Below the pieces are notes generated by a model, which saw only the letters and a program-made list of their open reading frames with translations, did not search any database and had not been told where the DNA came from. The translations under genes and the position numbers were made by a program. From Methylobacterium sp. Leaf123 (lineage in GTDB: Bacteria > Pseudomonadota > Alphaproteobacteria > Rhizobiales > Beijerinckiaceae): DNA of 64,000 nucleotides. This document shows positions 36,333-44,249 of this stretch, in pieces. Every line of letters begins with the position of its first letter. Position 1 is the first letter of the stretch. The stretch is taken from NCBI RefSeq assembly GCF_001423405.1, contig NZ_LMNS01000006.1:1-64000 (forward strand), read 5' to 3'.

Positions 36333-37319
36333 TTATTTCTTCGAGATCGCCACGCCCCAGGGCAGCAGCCCGACCGGGATGCTTTTCACCACCTTCAGCC
36401 CCTCGACGTCGATCACCGAGACGTCGTTAGAGGTGCCGTTGGTCGTGTAGAGCTGCTTCTCGTCGGGCGTGAAGGCGAGCTGCCAGACGCGCTGGCCCAC
36501 GGGCAGGTACTTCTGCACCTCGTAGGTCTTGGCATCGACCACCGCGACGCGGTTGGCCGGCCCGAGCGCCACGAAGGCGCGGGTGCCGTCCTTGGTCAGG
36601 CGCACGCCGACGGGCTGGATCTGCTCGTCGGTGACGCTCGGAATCTTGAAGGTGATCTTCTTGATGACCTTGCGGGTGGCGACATCGATCACCGAGACCG
36701 TGCCGCCGACCTCCGCCGAGACCCAGAGGAACTTGCCGTCCGCCGAGAACTCGGCGAAGCGCGGCCGGGCATCGACCAGCACGTTGTCGATCACCTCGAA
36801 GGTCTTGGTGTCGATGAAGTGCGCCATGTTGGTGGTCTCGGAGGTGTTCACGAGAACCTTGCCGTCCGGCGACAGCCCCATCCCCTCCGGCTCGACGCCG
36901 ACCGGGATCTCGGCCAGCACCTTGTTCTTCTCGATGTCGAGGATGGTGACTTGGCTGTCGTCCTCGTTGGCGACGTAGAGTGGGTTGCCGCTCTGATCGA
37001 GGATGAACTGTTCCGGGTCGGGCCCGGAGCGCAGGGAGCGGACCACCTTGCCGGTCGCCGTGTCGAGCACGTCGATGCGGTCGTCGTCGCTGGCGCAGAC
37101 GAACAGCTCCTTGTCGTCTTTGGAAAGCGTCACGCCGCGGGGGCGCCGCCCGACCTTCCAAGTCCCGGTCACCGCCAGGGTCTCGGTATCGATGACCGAG
37201 ACGGTGTTGGCCTTCTCGTTGGTGACGTAGGCGGTAAAGGCTTGCGCGCTTCCCGCGCTCCCGAGCGATACGCCCGCGAGCAGCGCGCAGCCCAGTCCTG
37301 CCCTCAAGCGAGCGACCAT
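36333..37319 (-). CDS. lutB: Periplasmic YVTN beta-propeller protein LutB
   Basis: A 328-residue protein: signal peptide (residues 1-26), then seven YVTN-type blades, each with a pattern like GTVSVIDVATRKVIKKI or NTVSVIDTETLAVTGTW. Such propellers are common next to PQQ-dependent dehydrogenase genes and are thought to bind ligands or proteins in the periplasm. The start ATG 37319 has GGGAGGA upstream; the frame is open further but without a signal. It is cotranscribed with lutA upstream. Confidence 0.9.
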   Translation of the reverse strand: MVARLRAGLGCALLAGVSLGSAGSAQAFTAYVTNEKANTVSVIDTETLAVTGTWKVGRRPRGVTLSKDDKELFVCASDDDRIDVLDTATGKVVRSLRSGPDPEQFILDQSGNPLYVANEDDSQVTILDIEKNKVLAEIPVGVEPEGMGLSPDGKVLVNTSETTNMAHFIDTKTFEVIDNVLVDARPRFAEFSADGKFLWVSAEVGGTVSVIDVATRKVIKKITFKIPSVTDEQIQPVGVRLTKDGTRAFVALGPANRVAVVDAKTYEVQKYLPVGQRVWQLAFTPDEKQLYTTNGTSNDVSVIDVEGLKVVKSIPVGLLPWGVAISKK

Positions 37320-37497
37320 CGGCGTCCTCCCTGTCGTCTGCGGCGCGTCGTCTCGCGCGCCTGCGTCCATATCGGCTCGAGCGACATGGGCCCCGCGGCC
37401 CCGTCCCTCAAAGAAAAAACGGGTGATCGGCTGAAGCGCACCGGGCGGTGGATTGCCGCATCGCCCGCCGACACGCCCGAATCGCGTCCGCACGCGG

Positions 37498-38766
37498 TCA
37501 CGGCAACTTGCACGCGGTCTCCGGCATGTCGGCCCCCAGCGTATCGAGCGGCGTGCGCTGGTGGATGAAGCCCTGTTCGGGCGCCACCGAAACCATCGCC
37601 TTGGGCTGCACCACGATGATCGGCTGACGAAGTTGGTGATCCCAGGACCGGTAGGTCAGCGACACGCCCTTGTAGGCGGGCAGCGAGAATTCGGGCTTCA
37701 CGAGATGGGCCGCGAGCGTGGCCGGATCGGTGCTGCGCGTCTGCGTCGCCGCCTCGCCGACCGTGCGCACGGCCGCCCAGACCTGATAATCGAGCGGCCG
37801 CATCAGGCGGCTCGCGAGCCGCCGGAAACGGTTCTGCGCCTGGGCCGCGCCCCAGGTCTCCAGGGTGGGGTGCCACGTCGTCGCGATCAGCCCCTGCGTG
37901 CCGGCCACGGGGCGTGGATCGACGGTGCGGAACGGGACGTAATCGCCCCAGTCACCCTCTTCGTCGGCGACCACCGCGAGGTCGTAATCGAGCCCGCGGG
38001 TGAACACCATCGCCTCGGCCCGGGTCGGCGTGTCGCCGCGGGCCTTGGCCAGGGGCCCGAAGGTCCAGGGCTTCTCCGCGGTGATCTTGAGGCCGAACTT
38101 GCGGGCGGAGTTCCGCATCGCATCCGCATAGGCCTTGTCGCGCTCGGTCGGGCCGACGATGAGGAAGATCTTCCGCCAGCGCATCAGCGTCAGATATTGC
38201 GCCAGCGCATCCGTCTGCATGGCGCGGCTCGGCAGCACGTGGAACAGGTTGGCGCGGCAATCGGCCCCGCGCAGGCGGTCGTCCGGCGCCCCGGCATTGA
38301 GGATGACCGCGCCCGTCTCCTTCAGCGCATCGGCCACCGCCAGCACCTCGGCGGCGGGCAGGGCCAGCACGAAGAACCGCACGCCCTTGTCCGCAAGCAC
38401 CTTGGCCGCCTCCACCGGGTCGCGCTCGCCGTCGAGGGCGACCTCGTCCAGCGCGAAGGTCTGCTTGGTGAAGCGGCCCGTGGTGTTGTTGTCCTTCACC
38501 GCCATGCGGGCGCCGGCCACGCCGAGATCCTCGGGATCGGCCTCCGCATCGTAGGACGAGGGCGCCGGCACCGGGCGGTAGAGGATAGCGATGTGGGTCT
38601 CGGAGCCGGGGACCGGGGCGGGCGTCTCGCTGGCGGGTGAACCCGGCGGCGGCTCGCCGGTGGCCGCCTTCGGCTCCTGGGCGCGGGCGTGGATGGGAGC
38701 GGCCAGGAATACGGCCGGGCTGGTCGCGAGACCGGCGGCGAGGAGGAGCGGAACGGACAAACGCAT
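37498..38766 (-). CDS. lutA: Periplasmic substrate-binding protein LutA of the lanthanide ABC system
   Basis: A 422-residue protein with a signal peptide (MRLSVPLLLAAGLATSPAVF...) and a two-lobed type-1 periplasmic binding fold (Leu/Ile/Val-binding-like): ETHIAILYRPVPAP, GARMAVKDNNTTGRF, KVLADKGVRFFVLALP, KIFLIVGPTERDKAYADAMR. It belongs to the binding proteins linked to PQQ-dependent alcohol dehydrogenases. In M. extorquens LutA is reported to bind lanthanides. Translation could also start at ATG 38787. It is the first gene of the lutABCDEFG run. Confidence 0.9.
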   Translation of the reverse strand: MRLSVPLLLAAGLATSPAVFLAAPIHARAQEPKAATGEPPPGSPASETPAPVPGSETHIAILYRPVPAPSSYDAEADPEDLGVAGARMAVKDNNTTGRFTKQTFALDEVALDGERDPVEAAKVLADKGVRFFVLALPAAEVLAVADALKETGAVILNAGAPDDRLRGADCRANLFHVLPSRAMQTDALAQYLTLMRWRKIFLIVGPTERDKAYADAMRNSARKFGLKITAEKPWTFGPLAKARGDTPTRAEAMVFTRGLDYDLAVVADEEGDWGDYVPFRTVDPRPVAGTQGLIATTWHPTLETWGAAQAQNRFRRLASRLMRPLDYQVWAAVRTVGEAATQTRSTDPATLAAHLVKPEFSLPAYKGVSLTYRSWDHQLRQPIIVVQPKAMVSVAPEQGFIHQRTPLDTLGADMPETACKLP

Positions 38767-38986
38767 TGCCCGGCACGCTAGCAACATCTTGCCACCGGCC
38801 TCAACGAGAGAAGCATAAGATTTTCATAAGATGACGCGATTGGGCGAGCATGGGGCCAGTGGCATCACTTGCCTCATCGCCGTTATCGGACATGCCGATA
38901 CGCTCCGCCGACGGTTGCCAAATCCTCCGGGACACCAAGTTAACGTCGGTCCGCGCGGCCCCGCGCCCGTCCGAGGCTCTCACCCC

Positions 38987-39508
38987 ATGCGACTTCGCGC
39001 CCTCCTACCCGCCCTCGCGCTCCTGTCCACGCTGAGCGGCACAGCCTCGGCGGAGGACGCGGCGCGCAAGGCCGCGATCTTCCCGGCGGAGGTGAACGAT
39101 CCGACGCTGGCTTATGGCCGCAAGCCGCTGCCGGCCGACCAGAAGCGTCTCGACCTCGTCACCGACGTGCTGCGCAAGCAACTCGCCGAGAAGGGCGGGC
39201 TCGAGAGCGTCGATCTCGCCCCCCGGGCGGAGGAGATCCGCAAGGAGAGCCCGCTCTACAAGTGCAATGGCTGCGCCTCCCCGATCGCCAAGGCGCTGGG
39301 CGCGGACCTCGCCGTCACCGCCTTCGCCGACAAGGGCGCCAACCAGTTGTTCAGCCTCGTCGTCACCATCGCCGAGGCCGAGACCGGCAAGGTCGTGCGC
39401 CAGGGCCAGGTCGTGATAAGAGCCAACACCGACGACGACTGGTCCCACGCCACACGCTGGATCGTGAAGAACCGCCTCCTGGCCGAGCCGCTGCCCGGCC
39501 GTTCCTGA
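38987..39508 (+). CDS. Secreted DUF2380-like protein
   Basis: A 173-residue protein with a signal peptide (MRLRALLPALALLSTLSGTA, cut after ASAE). The mature part has a CNGC pair (YKCNGCASPIAKALGADL), typical of the lineage in which a small periplasmic protein of the DUF2380 kind accompanies C1 genes. The fold looks like an alpha/beta TolB-N-like domain (AVTAFADKGANQLFSLVVTI). It is divergent from lutA with a 200-base promoter region between, and 45 bases upstream of mfnB. Its function is unknown. Confidence 0.75.
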   Translation: MRLRALLPALALLSTLSGTASAEDAARKAAIFPAEVNDPTLAYGRKPLPADQKRLDLVTDVLRKQLAEKGGLESVDLAPRAEEIRKESPLYKCNGCASPIAKALGADLAVTAFADKGANQLFSLVVTIAEAETGKVVRQGQVVIRANTDDDWSHATRWIVKNRLLAEPLPGRS

Positions 39509-39553
39509 AGCGGGGCTTGTGCGGGCGCGCAAGGCTGAGCAAGAACGTTCCCC

Positions 39554-40264
39554 GTGTCCGACATCGTATCGATTTCTTCCGCGCGTCCCCGTCTGCTCGT
39601 CAGCGTCCGTGGGCCCGACGAGGCGCTGACGGCGCTCCGGGCCGGAGCAGACCTCATCGACGCCAAGGATCCCGAACGCGGAGCGCTCGGCGCGCTGCCG
39701 CCGGAGACCGTGCGCGCCATCGTCGCGGATGTCGGCGGGCGGGCCGTCACCAGCGCGGTGGCCGGCGATGGCACCGGGCGCGAGATCGCCGCGGCGATCG
39801 CAACCATGGCCGCGACCGGCGTGGGTTTCATCAAGATCGCGGTCGGTGCCGCCGACGATGCGGCTTTGGCCGCGGCCGCCGTGCAGGCGCCGGGCCGGGT
39901 CATCGGCGTGCTCTTCGCCGAGGACGATGGGGGTGAGGATTGGCCGGCCCGCCTCGCCGCAGCGGGCTTCGTCGGCGCGATGATCGACACCCGCGGCAAG
40001 AGCGGCACTGCGCTTCCCAGCCTCATGGCCGCGCCGCACCTCGCGGCCTTCGTCGCCGGATGCCGCACCCATGGCCTGATGAGCGGCCTTGCCGGCTCGC
40101 TCGGTCTCGGCGACATCCCGGCGCTCGCGCAACTCGCCCCCGATTATCTCGGCTTCCGCGGCGGCCTGTGCCGCGCGGGCGACCGGCGGCAGGCGCTCGA
40201 CGGCGCGCGGGTAGCGCAGGCGGTCGAAGCCATACGAGCCGGCCCGCGGGCCGACGCGGCGTGA
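39554..40264 (+). CDS. mfnB: MfnB, (5-formylfuran-3-yl)methyl phosphate synthase for methylofuran synthesis
   Basis: A 236-residue TIM-barrel protein with the family start RPRLLVSVRGPDEALTALRAGADLIDAKDPERGALGALP, including the Schiff-base Lys in DAKDP, and a second conserved segment GFVGAMIDTRGKSGTAL. MfnB condenses two glyceraldehyde-3-phosphate molecules into the furan precursor of methanofuran/methylofuran, the cofactor used by FhcABCD. It was called orf19 or similar in older M. extorquens papers. The start is GTG. It is followed by the mfnE-like gene after 5 bases. Confidence 0.9.
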   Translation: MSDIVSISSARPRLLVSVRGPDEALTALRAGADLIDAKDPERGALGALPPETVRAIVADVGGRAVTSAVAGDGTGREIAAAIATMAATGVGFIKIAVGAADDAALAAAAVQAPGRVIGVLFAEDDGGEDWPARLAAAGFVGAMIDTRGKSGTALPSLMAAPHLAAFVAGCRTHGLMSGLAGSLGLGDIPALAQLAPDYLGFRGGLCRAGDRRQALDGARVAQAVEAIRAGPRADAA

Positions 40265-40269
40265 CCGCC

Positions 40270-40884
40270 ATGGCAAACGCGACATCAACCCCTCCCCGCC
40301 TCGCGGGGAAGATTGACGGCACCGTCGTCAAGATCGGCGGCAGCCTCGTCACCGACCGGGCGCGGCTTTGCGCGCTCCTTGCCGAATGCGCGGAGGAGCC
40401 ACCCGTCGCGATCGTGCCCGGCGGCGGCCCCTTCGCCGACGCGGTGCGCGCGACCCAGGCGGCGCTCGGCCTCGACGACGCCCTCGCCCACCGCCTCGCC
40501 CTCGATGCGATGGGCCGCATGGCCGAGGTGTTTTGCGCGCTCGAACCGCGCCTCACCATCGCCACGAGCCCCGAGGCCGTGGCCGATGCCCTCGCTCAAG
40601 GCCGCTCCGTGATCTGGGATCCGGTCGCACTCAAAGCGGGTCATGCCGAGATCGCCGAGAGCTGGGACGTCACCTCCGACAGCCTCGCCCTGTGGCTCGC
40701 GAGCCAGCTCGGTGTCGATCGCTGCATCCTTGTGAAGTCGGCAAAACGTCCCGTTCAGACCGACCCCGCGGCCCTGGCGCGCGCCGGCTTCGTCGATGCC
40801 GCGTTCCCGCGTTTCGCCGCCGCCTTCGACGGCGCGATCGTGATCCGCGGCCCCGAGGATTTTCATCAGAAGCACGCCGCATGA
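40270..40884 (+). CDS. mfnE: Amino-acid-kinase-family protein, MfnE-like (methylofuran synthesis)
   Basis: A 204-residue small amino-acid-kinase fold: TVVKIGGSLVTDRARL, AIVPGGGPFADAVRATQ, and SDSLALWLASQLGVDRCILVKSAK. In archaea MfnE phosphorylates the furan methyl-phosphate intermediate to the diphosphate. The position between mfnB and the dihydropteroate-synthase-like gene supports the same role here. The start is ATG 40270 (a GTG at 40261 overlaps the mfnB stop). Its stop overlaps the next start (ATGA). Confidence 0.85.
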   Translation: MANATSTPPRLAGKIDGTVVKIGGSLVTDRARLCALLAECAEEPPVAIVPGGGPFADAVRATQAALGLDDALAHRLALDAMGRMAEVFCALEPRLTIATSPEAVADALAQGRSVIWDPVALKAGHAEIAESWDVTSDSLALWLASQLGVDRCILVKSAKRPVQTDPAALARAGFVDAAFPRFAAAFDGAIVIRGPEDFHQKHAA

Positions 40885-42455
40885 GCGCGCCCGAACATCT
40901 CGTCTTCATCACCGGCAAGCTGGCCCATGCCCGCCTCGAAAAGGTCGCGGCGACGCTGCCGGCCGAGCGCTTCACCTGGAGCATCGCCGATGCCGGGGTG
41001 AAGGTCGCCGCGCTGATGACCGAAGAGATCATCAAGCGTCGAGTGCAGATGCCCGAGGGCGCGACTCGGATCGTCCTGCCCGGCCGTTGCCGCGCCAACC
41101 CGGAGGCCCTGGCCCAGCATTTCGGCCTACCGGTCGAGCGGGGGCCGGACGAGATCGTTGATTTGCCGGCTTACCTTGGCCTGATCGGACGCAAGGTCGA
41201 TCTCTCGCGCCACGACCTGCGCATCTTCTCCGAGATCGTCGATGCCTCGAAGATGACGCCCGACCAGATCCTGGCCAAGGGCCTCGACCTCGCCCGCCGC
41301 GGCGCCGACGTGATCGATCTCGGCGGGCTGCCCGACACGGCGTTCCCACACCTGGAAGACAGCGTTCGGGCGCTGAAGGGCGCCGGGCTGAAGGTCAGCG
41401 TCGATTCCTTCTCCCTCGACGAGTTGACCCGCGGGGCGCGGGCCGGCGCCGACTTCCTGCTGAGCCTCAACGAGGAGACGCTGGATCTCGCCTTCGAGAC
41501 CGACGCGGTGCCGATCCTCGTGCCGATGCGGCCCGACGACCTGCCCTCCCTCGACCGTGCCATCGAGCGGATGGAGCGGGCCGGGCGCCCCTACATGGCC
41601 GATCCGATCCTGGAGCCGATCCATTTCGGCTTCGTCGATTCGATCTGCCGCTACCGCGAGATCCGGGCGCGCTGGCCGAACATCGAGATGATGATGGGCA
41701 CCGGCAACCTCACCGAACTCACCGAGGCCGACAGCCTCGGCGTCACCGCGCTCCTTGTCGGCATGTGCTCGGAACTCGCCATCCGCAACGTGCTGATCGT
41801 GCAGGTCTCGAACCACACCCGCCGCACGGTGGAGGAGCACGACGCCGCCCGCCGGGTGATGTACGCGGCCAAAGAGGACGCCGCCCTGCCCAAGGGCTAC
41901 GGCCGCGAATTGCTCGCACTGCACGACAAGCGCCCCTTCGTGCAGACCTCCGATGAAATTGCCGCCCTGGCCGCGGAGGTGCGCGATCCCAATTACCGCA
42001 TCGCCGTCGCCGAGGACGGCATCCACGTCTACAACCGCGACCGTCACACCACCGGCACCGACGCCATGGCCTTCTTCCCCGAACTGAGCGTGGAGAGCGA
42101 CGGCGCCCACGCCTTCTATCTCGGCGGAGAGCTGACCAAGGCCGAGACCGCGTTCCGCCTCGGCAAGCGCTACGTGCAGGACGAACCCCTCGATTGGGGC
42201 TGCGCCGCCGACCGCACCCAGGAAGACACCACCGCCTTCAAGGCGGCCGGGCCGACGAAATCCGCCCATACCAAGCATAGCGGCCCCGAGGCGCCCGCCG
42301 CCGAGCGCGCGACCCGGGCCGATCCGGAGCGCGACGCCGCGCCGCCGCGGACCGAGACCGGAAGCGGCACGGCAACGGACCGCGACCCGCTCAGCGAGCC
42401 GAAGGGCGGCCGCATCGTCTGCGGCCGGCTGGTTCCCGACGAGGACCAAAACTGA
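40881..42455 (+). CDS. Dihydropteroate-synthase-like protein of the H4MPT/methylofuran cluster (DUF6513-like)
   Basis: A 524-residue protein. The N-terminal 150 residues form a distinct domain (EHLVFITGKLAHARLEKV ... VQMPEGATRIVLPGRCR). The centre is TIM-barrel-like, resembling pterin-binding enzymes (KGLDLARRGADVIDLGGLPD, LKVSVDSFSLDELTRGARAG, EMMMGTGNLTELTEADS). The C terminus after residue 440 is a low-complexity tail rich in Glu, Arg and Pro. It likely takes part in methanopterin or methylofuran synthesis; the exact step is not established to my knowledge. It is coupled by ATGA to the kinase gene upstream. Confidence 0.83.
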   Translation: MSAPEHLVFITGKLAHARLEKVAATLPAERFTWSIADAGVKVAALMTEEIIKRRVQMPEGATRIVLPGRCRANPEALAQHFGLPVERGPDEIVDLPAYLGLIGRKVDLSRHDLRIFSEIVDASKMTPDQILAKGLDLARRGADVIDLGGLPDTAFPHLEDSVRALKGAGLKVSVDSFSLDELTRGARAGADFLLSLNEETLDLAFETDAVPILVPMRPDDLPSLDRAIERMERAGRPYMADPILEPIHFGFVDSICRYREIRARWPNIEMMMGTGNLTELTEADSLGVTALLVGMCSELAIRNVLIVQVSNHTRRTVEEHDAARRVMYAAKEDAALPKGYGRELLALHDKRPFVQTSDEIAALAAEVRDPNYRIAVAEDGIHVYNRDRHTTGTDAMAFFPELSVESDGAHAFYLGGELTKAETAFRLGKRYVQDEPLDWGCAADRTQEDTTAFKAAGPTKSAHTKHSGPEAPAAERATRADPERDAAPPRTETGSGTATDRDPLSEPKGGRIVCGRLVPDEDQN

Positions 42456-42456
42456 G

Positions 42457-43053
42457 ATGCCGCTGATCCTTGAGACCGTCGTCACCACCCTGTCGGCGAC
42501 GGGCGCGATGCATCTCGTGCCGTTCGGCCTGATCCGCGAGGACGAAGATTTCGTGCTTGCCCCGTTCCGTCCCTCGCCGACGATCGACAACCTCGCCGAG
42601 CGCCCGTTCTTCACGGCCTCGGCCCCGAGCGACGTGCGGGTGATCGCGGGCGTCGTCACCGGGCGGCGCGATTGGCCGGTGGTGGATTGCGATCACATTC
42701 CCGGCAAGCGCCTCGCCGAATGCTTCGGCCATGCCGAATTCGAGGTGGCGGCGATCGAGGACGACCCGCAGCGCCCACGCTACCGCGGGCGGATGGTGCA
42801 TGCGGTGAGCCACGTGCCGTTCATCGGCTACAACCGGGCGCAAGCCGCGGTGATCGAGGCGGCGATCCTGTCCACGCGGCTCCACATGCTGGAGCCGGAA
42901 AAGATCCTGACGGAGATGGCCTATCATGCCATAGCCATTGCCAAGACCGCCGGCCCCGCCGAGCGCGAGGCCTGGGACTGGATCGAGGACAAGGTCGCGG
43001 GGGCCCTGGGGCGCACCGGCCGCGTCCTCGACGGGACGAGCCGCCCCCTTTGA
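42457..43053 (+). CDS. DUF447 family protein (flavin-reductase-like), C1 cluster
   Basis: A 198-residue protein with a split beta-barrel of the flavin-reductase type: LILETVVTTLSATGAMHLVPFG, APFRPSPTIDNLAERPFF, RRDWPVVDCDHIPGKRL. DUF447 is otherwise mostly archaeal and occurs with methanopterin genes. It starts 1 base after the stop of the DHPS-like gene. Older papers on M. extorquens list it among the orf19-22 genes. A role in cofactor synthesis or reduction is inferred from context. Confidence 0.85.
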   Translation: MPLILETVVTTLSATGAMHLVPFGLIREDEDFVLAPFRPSPTIDNLAERPFFTASAPSDVRVIAGVVTGRRDWPVVDCDHIPGKRLAECFGHAEFEVAAIEDDPQRPRYRGRMVHAVSHVPFIGYNRAQAAVIEAAILSTRLHMLEPEKILTEMAYHAIAIAKTAGPAEREAWDWIEDKVAGALGRTGRVLDGTSRPL

Positions 43054-43073
43054 GGCGCCGACAGACTCAAGCA

Positions 43074-43628
43074 ATGCTCAAGGAGATTCCCGGTTTGAAG
43101 CGGATCGCATGGCTCGCCGCCGCGGCGCTCGCCGTCACCACCTTCGGGGCGCAAGCCCAGCACGCGCCGACCCGGCGCAAGATCGTCGAGAGCGTCACCA
43201 TCGACGCCTCAGCCGACAAGGTCTGGACGGTGATCGGCAACCCCGCCGATGCGGGCTGGATCGAGAACGTGGCGCGCGGCGAGCGGCAGGGCAGCGCCGA
43301 CAAGCCGGTCTTCCGGCTAACGCTGAAGAACGGCCACGTCATCGTCGAGGAGAGCCGCAAGCTCGATCCCGAGCGCAAGAGCTTCGGCTATTACATCCTC
43401 GAGAACGACGTCTCCGACCTGCCGGCCAAGGATTATTCGGCCACGATCTCGGTGCAGCCCGAGGGCGCGCAGGCCCGGGTCGAGTGGCGGGCCGCCTTCT
43501 ATCGCGGCCATCCGAACAACGACCCGCCGCCCGAACTCAACGACGAGAATTCGGAGAAGCGCGTGCGGGCCTGGATTCATGCCAGCCTTGAGAACCTCAA
43601 GGCCCGGCTTGAGAAGAGCGGCTCCTGA
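43074..43628 (+). CDS. Periplasmic SRPBCC protein, MxaD-like, first of a tandem pair
   Basis: A 184-residue protein with a signal peptide (residues 1-29, ending AQAQ) and a START/SRPBCC-like fold: VTIDASADKVWTVIGNPADAGWI, YYILENDVSDLPAKDYSATI, AAFYRGHPNNDPPPELNDEN. It resembles MxaD, the periplasmic helper of methanol dehydrogenase activity. The next gene is a clear paralogue. Both share the NNDPPPELNDE motif. It is placed 20 bases after the DUF447 gene. Confidence 0.85.
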   Translation: MLKEIPGLKRIAWLAAAALAVTTFGAQAQHAPTRRKIVESVTIDASADKVWTVIGNPADAGWIENVARGERQGSADKPVFRLTLKNGHVIVEESRKLDPERKSFGYYILENDVSDLPAKDYSATISVQPEGAQARVEWRAAFYRGHPNNDPPPELNDENSEKRVRAWIHASLENLKARLEKSGS

Positions 43629-43693
43629 CACAAGTCGCTCGAATGAGGGATGAGGCTGCCATGCTCGGCGGCCTCAACGGGAGGAGAAAAACA

Positions 43694-44224
43694 ATGAAGT
43701 TCAGGACGCTCGCCGCCGTGGCGGCGCTGGCTACGGTCACCTTCGCCGCGCAGGCCCACGGCCCGACCCGGCAGAAGGTGTCGGAGTCGATCGAGATCAA
43801 CGCCCCCGCCGACAAGGTCTGGGCGATCGTCGGCAATTTCCAGGACGGAAGCTGGATTCCGGTGGTCGAGAAGACCGAGGGCAAGGGCGGCAACGAGGTC
43901 AAGGCGACCCGCACGCTGACCCTGAAGGGCGGCGCGACGGTCGAGGAAGAGCTCGCCAAATACGACGCCGAGAAGAAGCTCCTCATGTACCGGATCACCA
44001 AGGTCGACGTGAAGACCCTGCCGGTGAACGATTATTCCTCGACGATCGAGCTCGAGGGCGACGGCGCCAAGACCAAGATGACGTGGCGCGGCGCGTTCTA
44101 CCGCGGCTACATGAACAACGATCCGCCGCCCGAGCTGAACGACGAGGCCTCCAAGAAGGCCGTGCTCGGCCTCTACAAGGCGGGCCTGGAGAACGTGAAG
44201 GCCAAGGCCGAGAAGGGCTCGTAA
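43694..44224 (+). CDS. Periplasmic SRPBCC protein, MxaD-like, second of a tandem pair
   Basis: A 176-residue paralogue of the gene before it: signal peptide (MKFRTLAAVAALATVTFAAQ), SIEINAPADKVWAIVGNFQDGSW, ITKVDVKTLPVNDYSSTIEL and GAFYRGYMNNDPPPELNDEA. The strong ribosome-binding site GGGAGGAG before ATG 43694 suggests higher translation than the first copy. A role beside periplasmic methanol dehydrogenase is inferred from MxaD similarity. Confidence 0.85.
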   Translation: MKFRTLAAVAALATVTFAAQAHGPTRQKVSESIEINAPADKVWAIVGNFQDGSWIPVVEKTEGKGGNEVKATRTLTLKGGATVEEELAKYDAEKKLLMYRITKVDVKTLPVNDYSSTIELEGDGAKTKMTWRGAFYRGYMNNDPPPELNDEASKKAVLGLYKAGLENVKAKAEKGS

Positions 44225-44249
44225 GGGTTTGACAACATACGGAGCCGGC

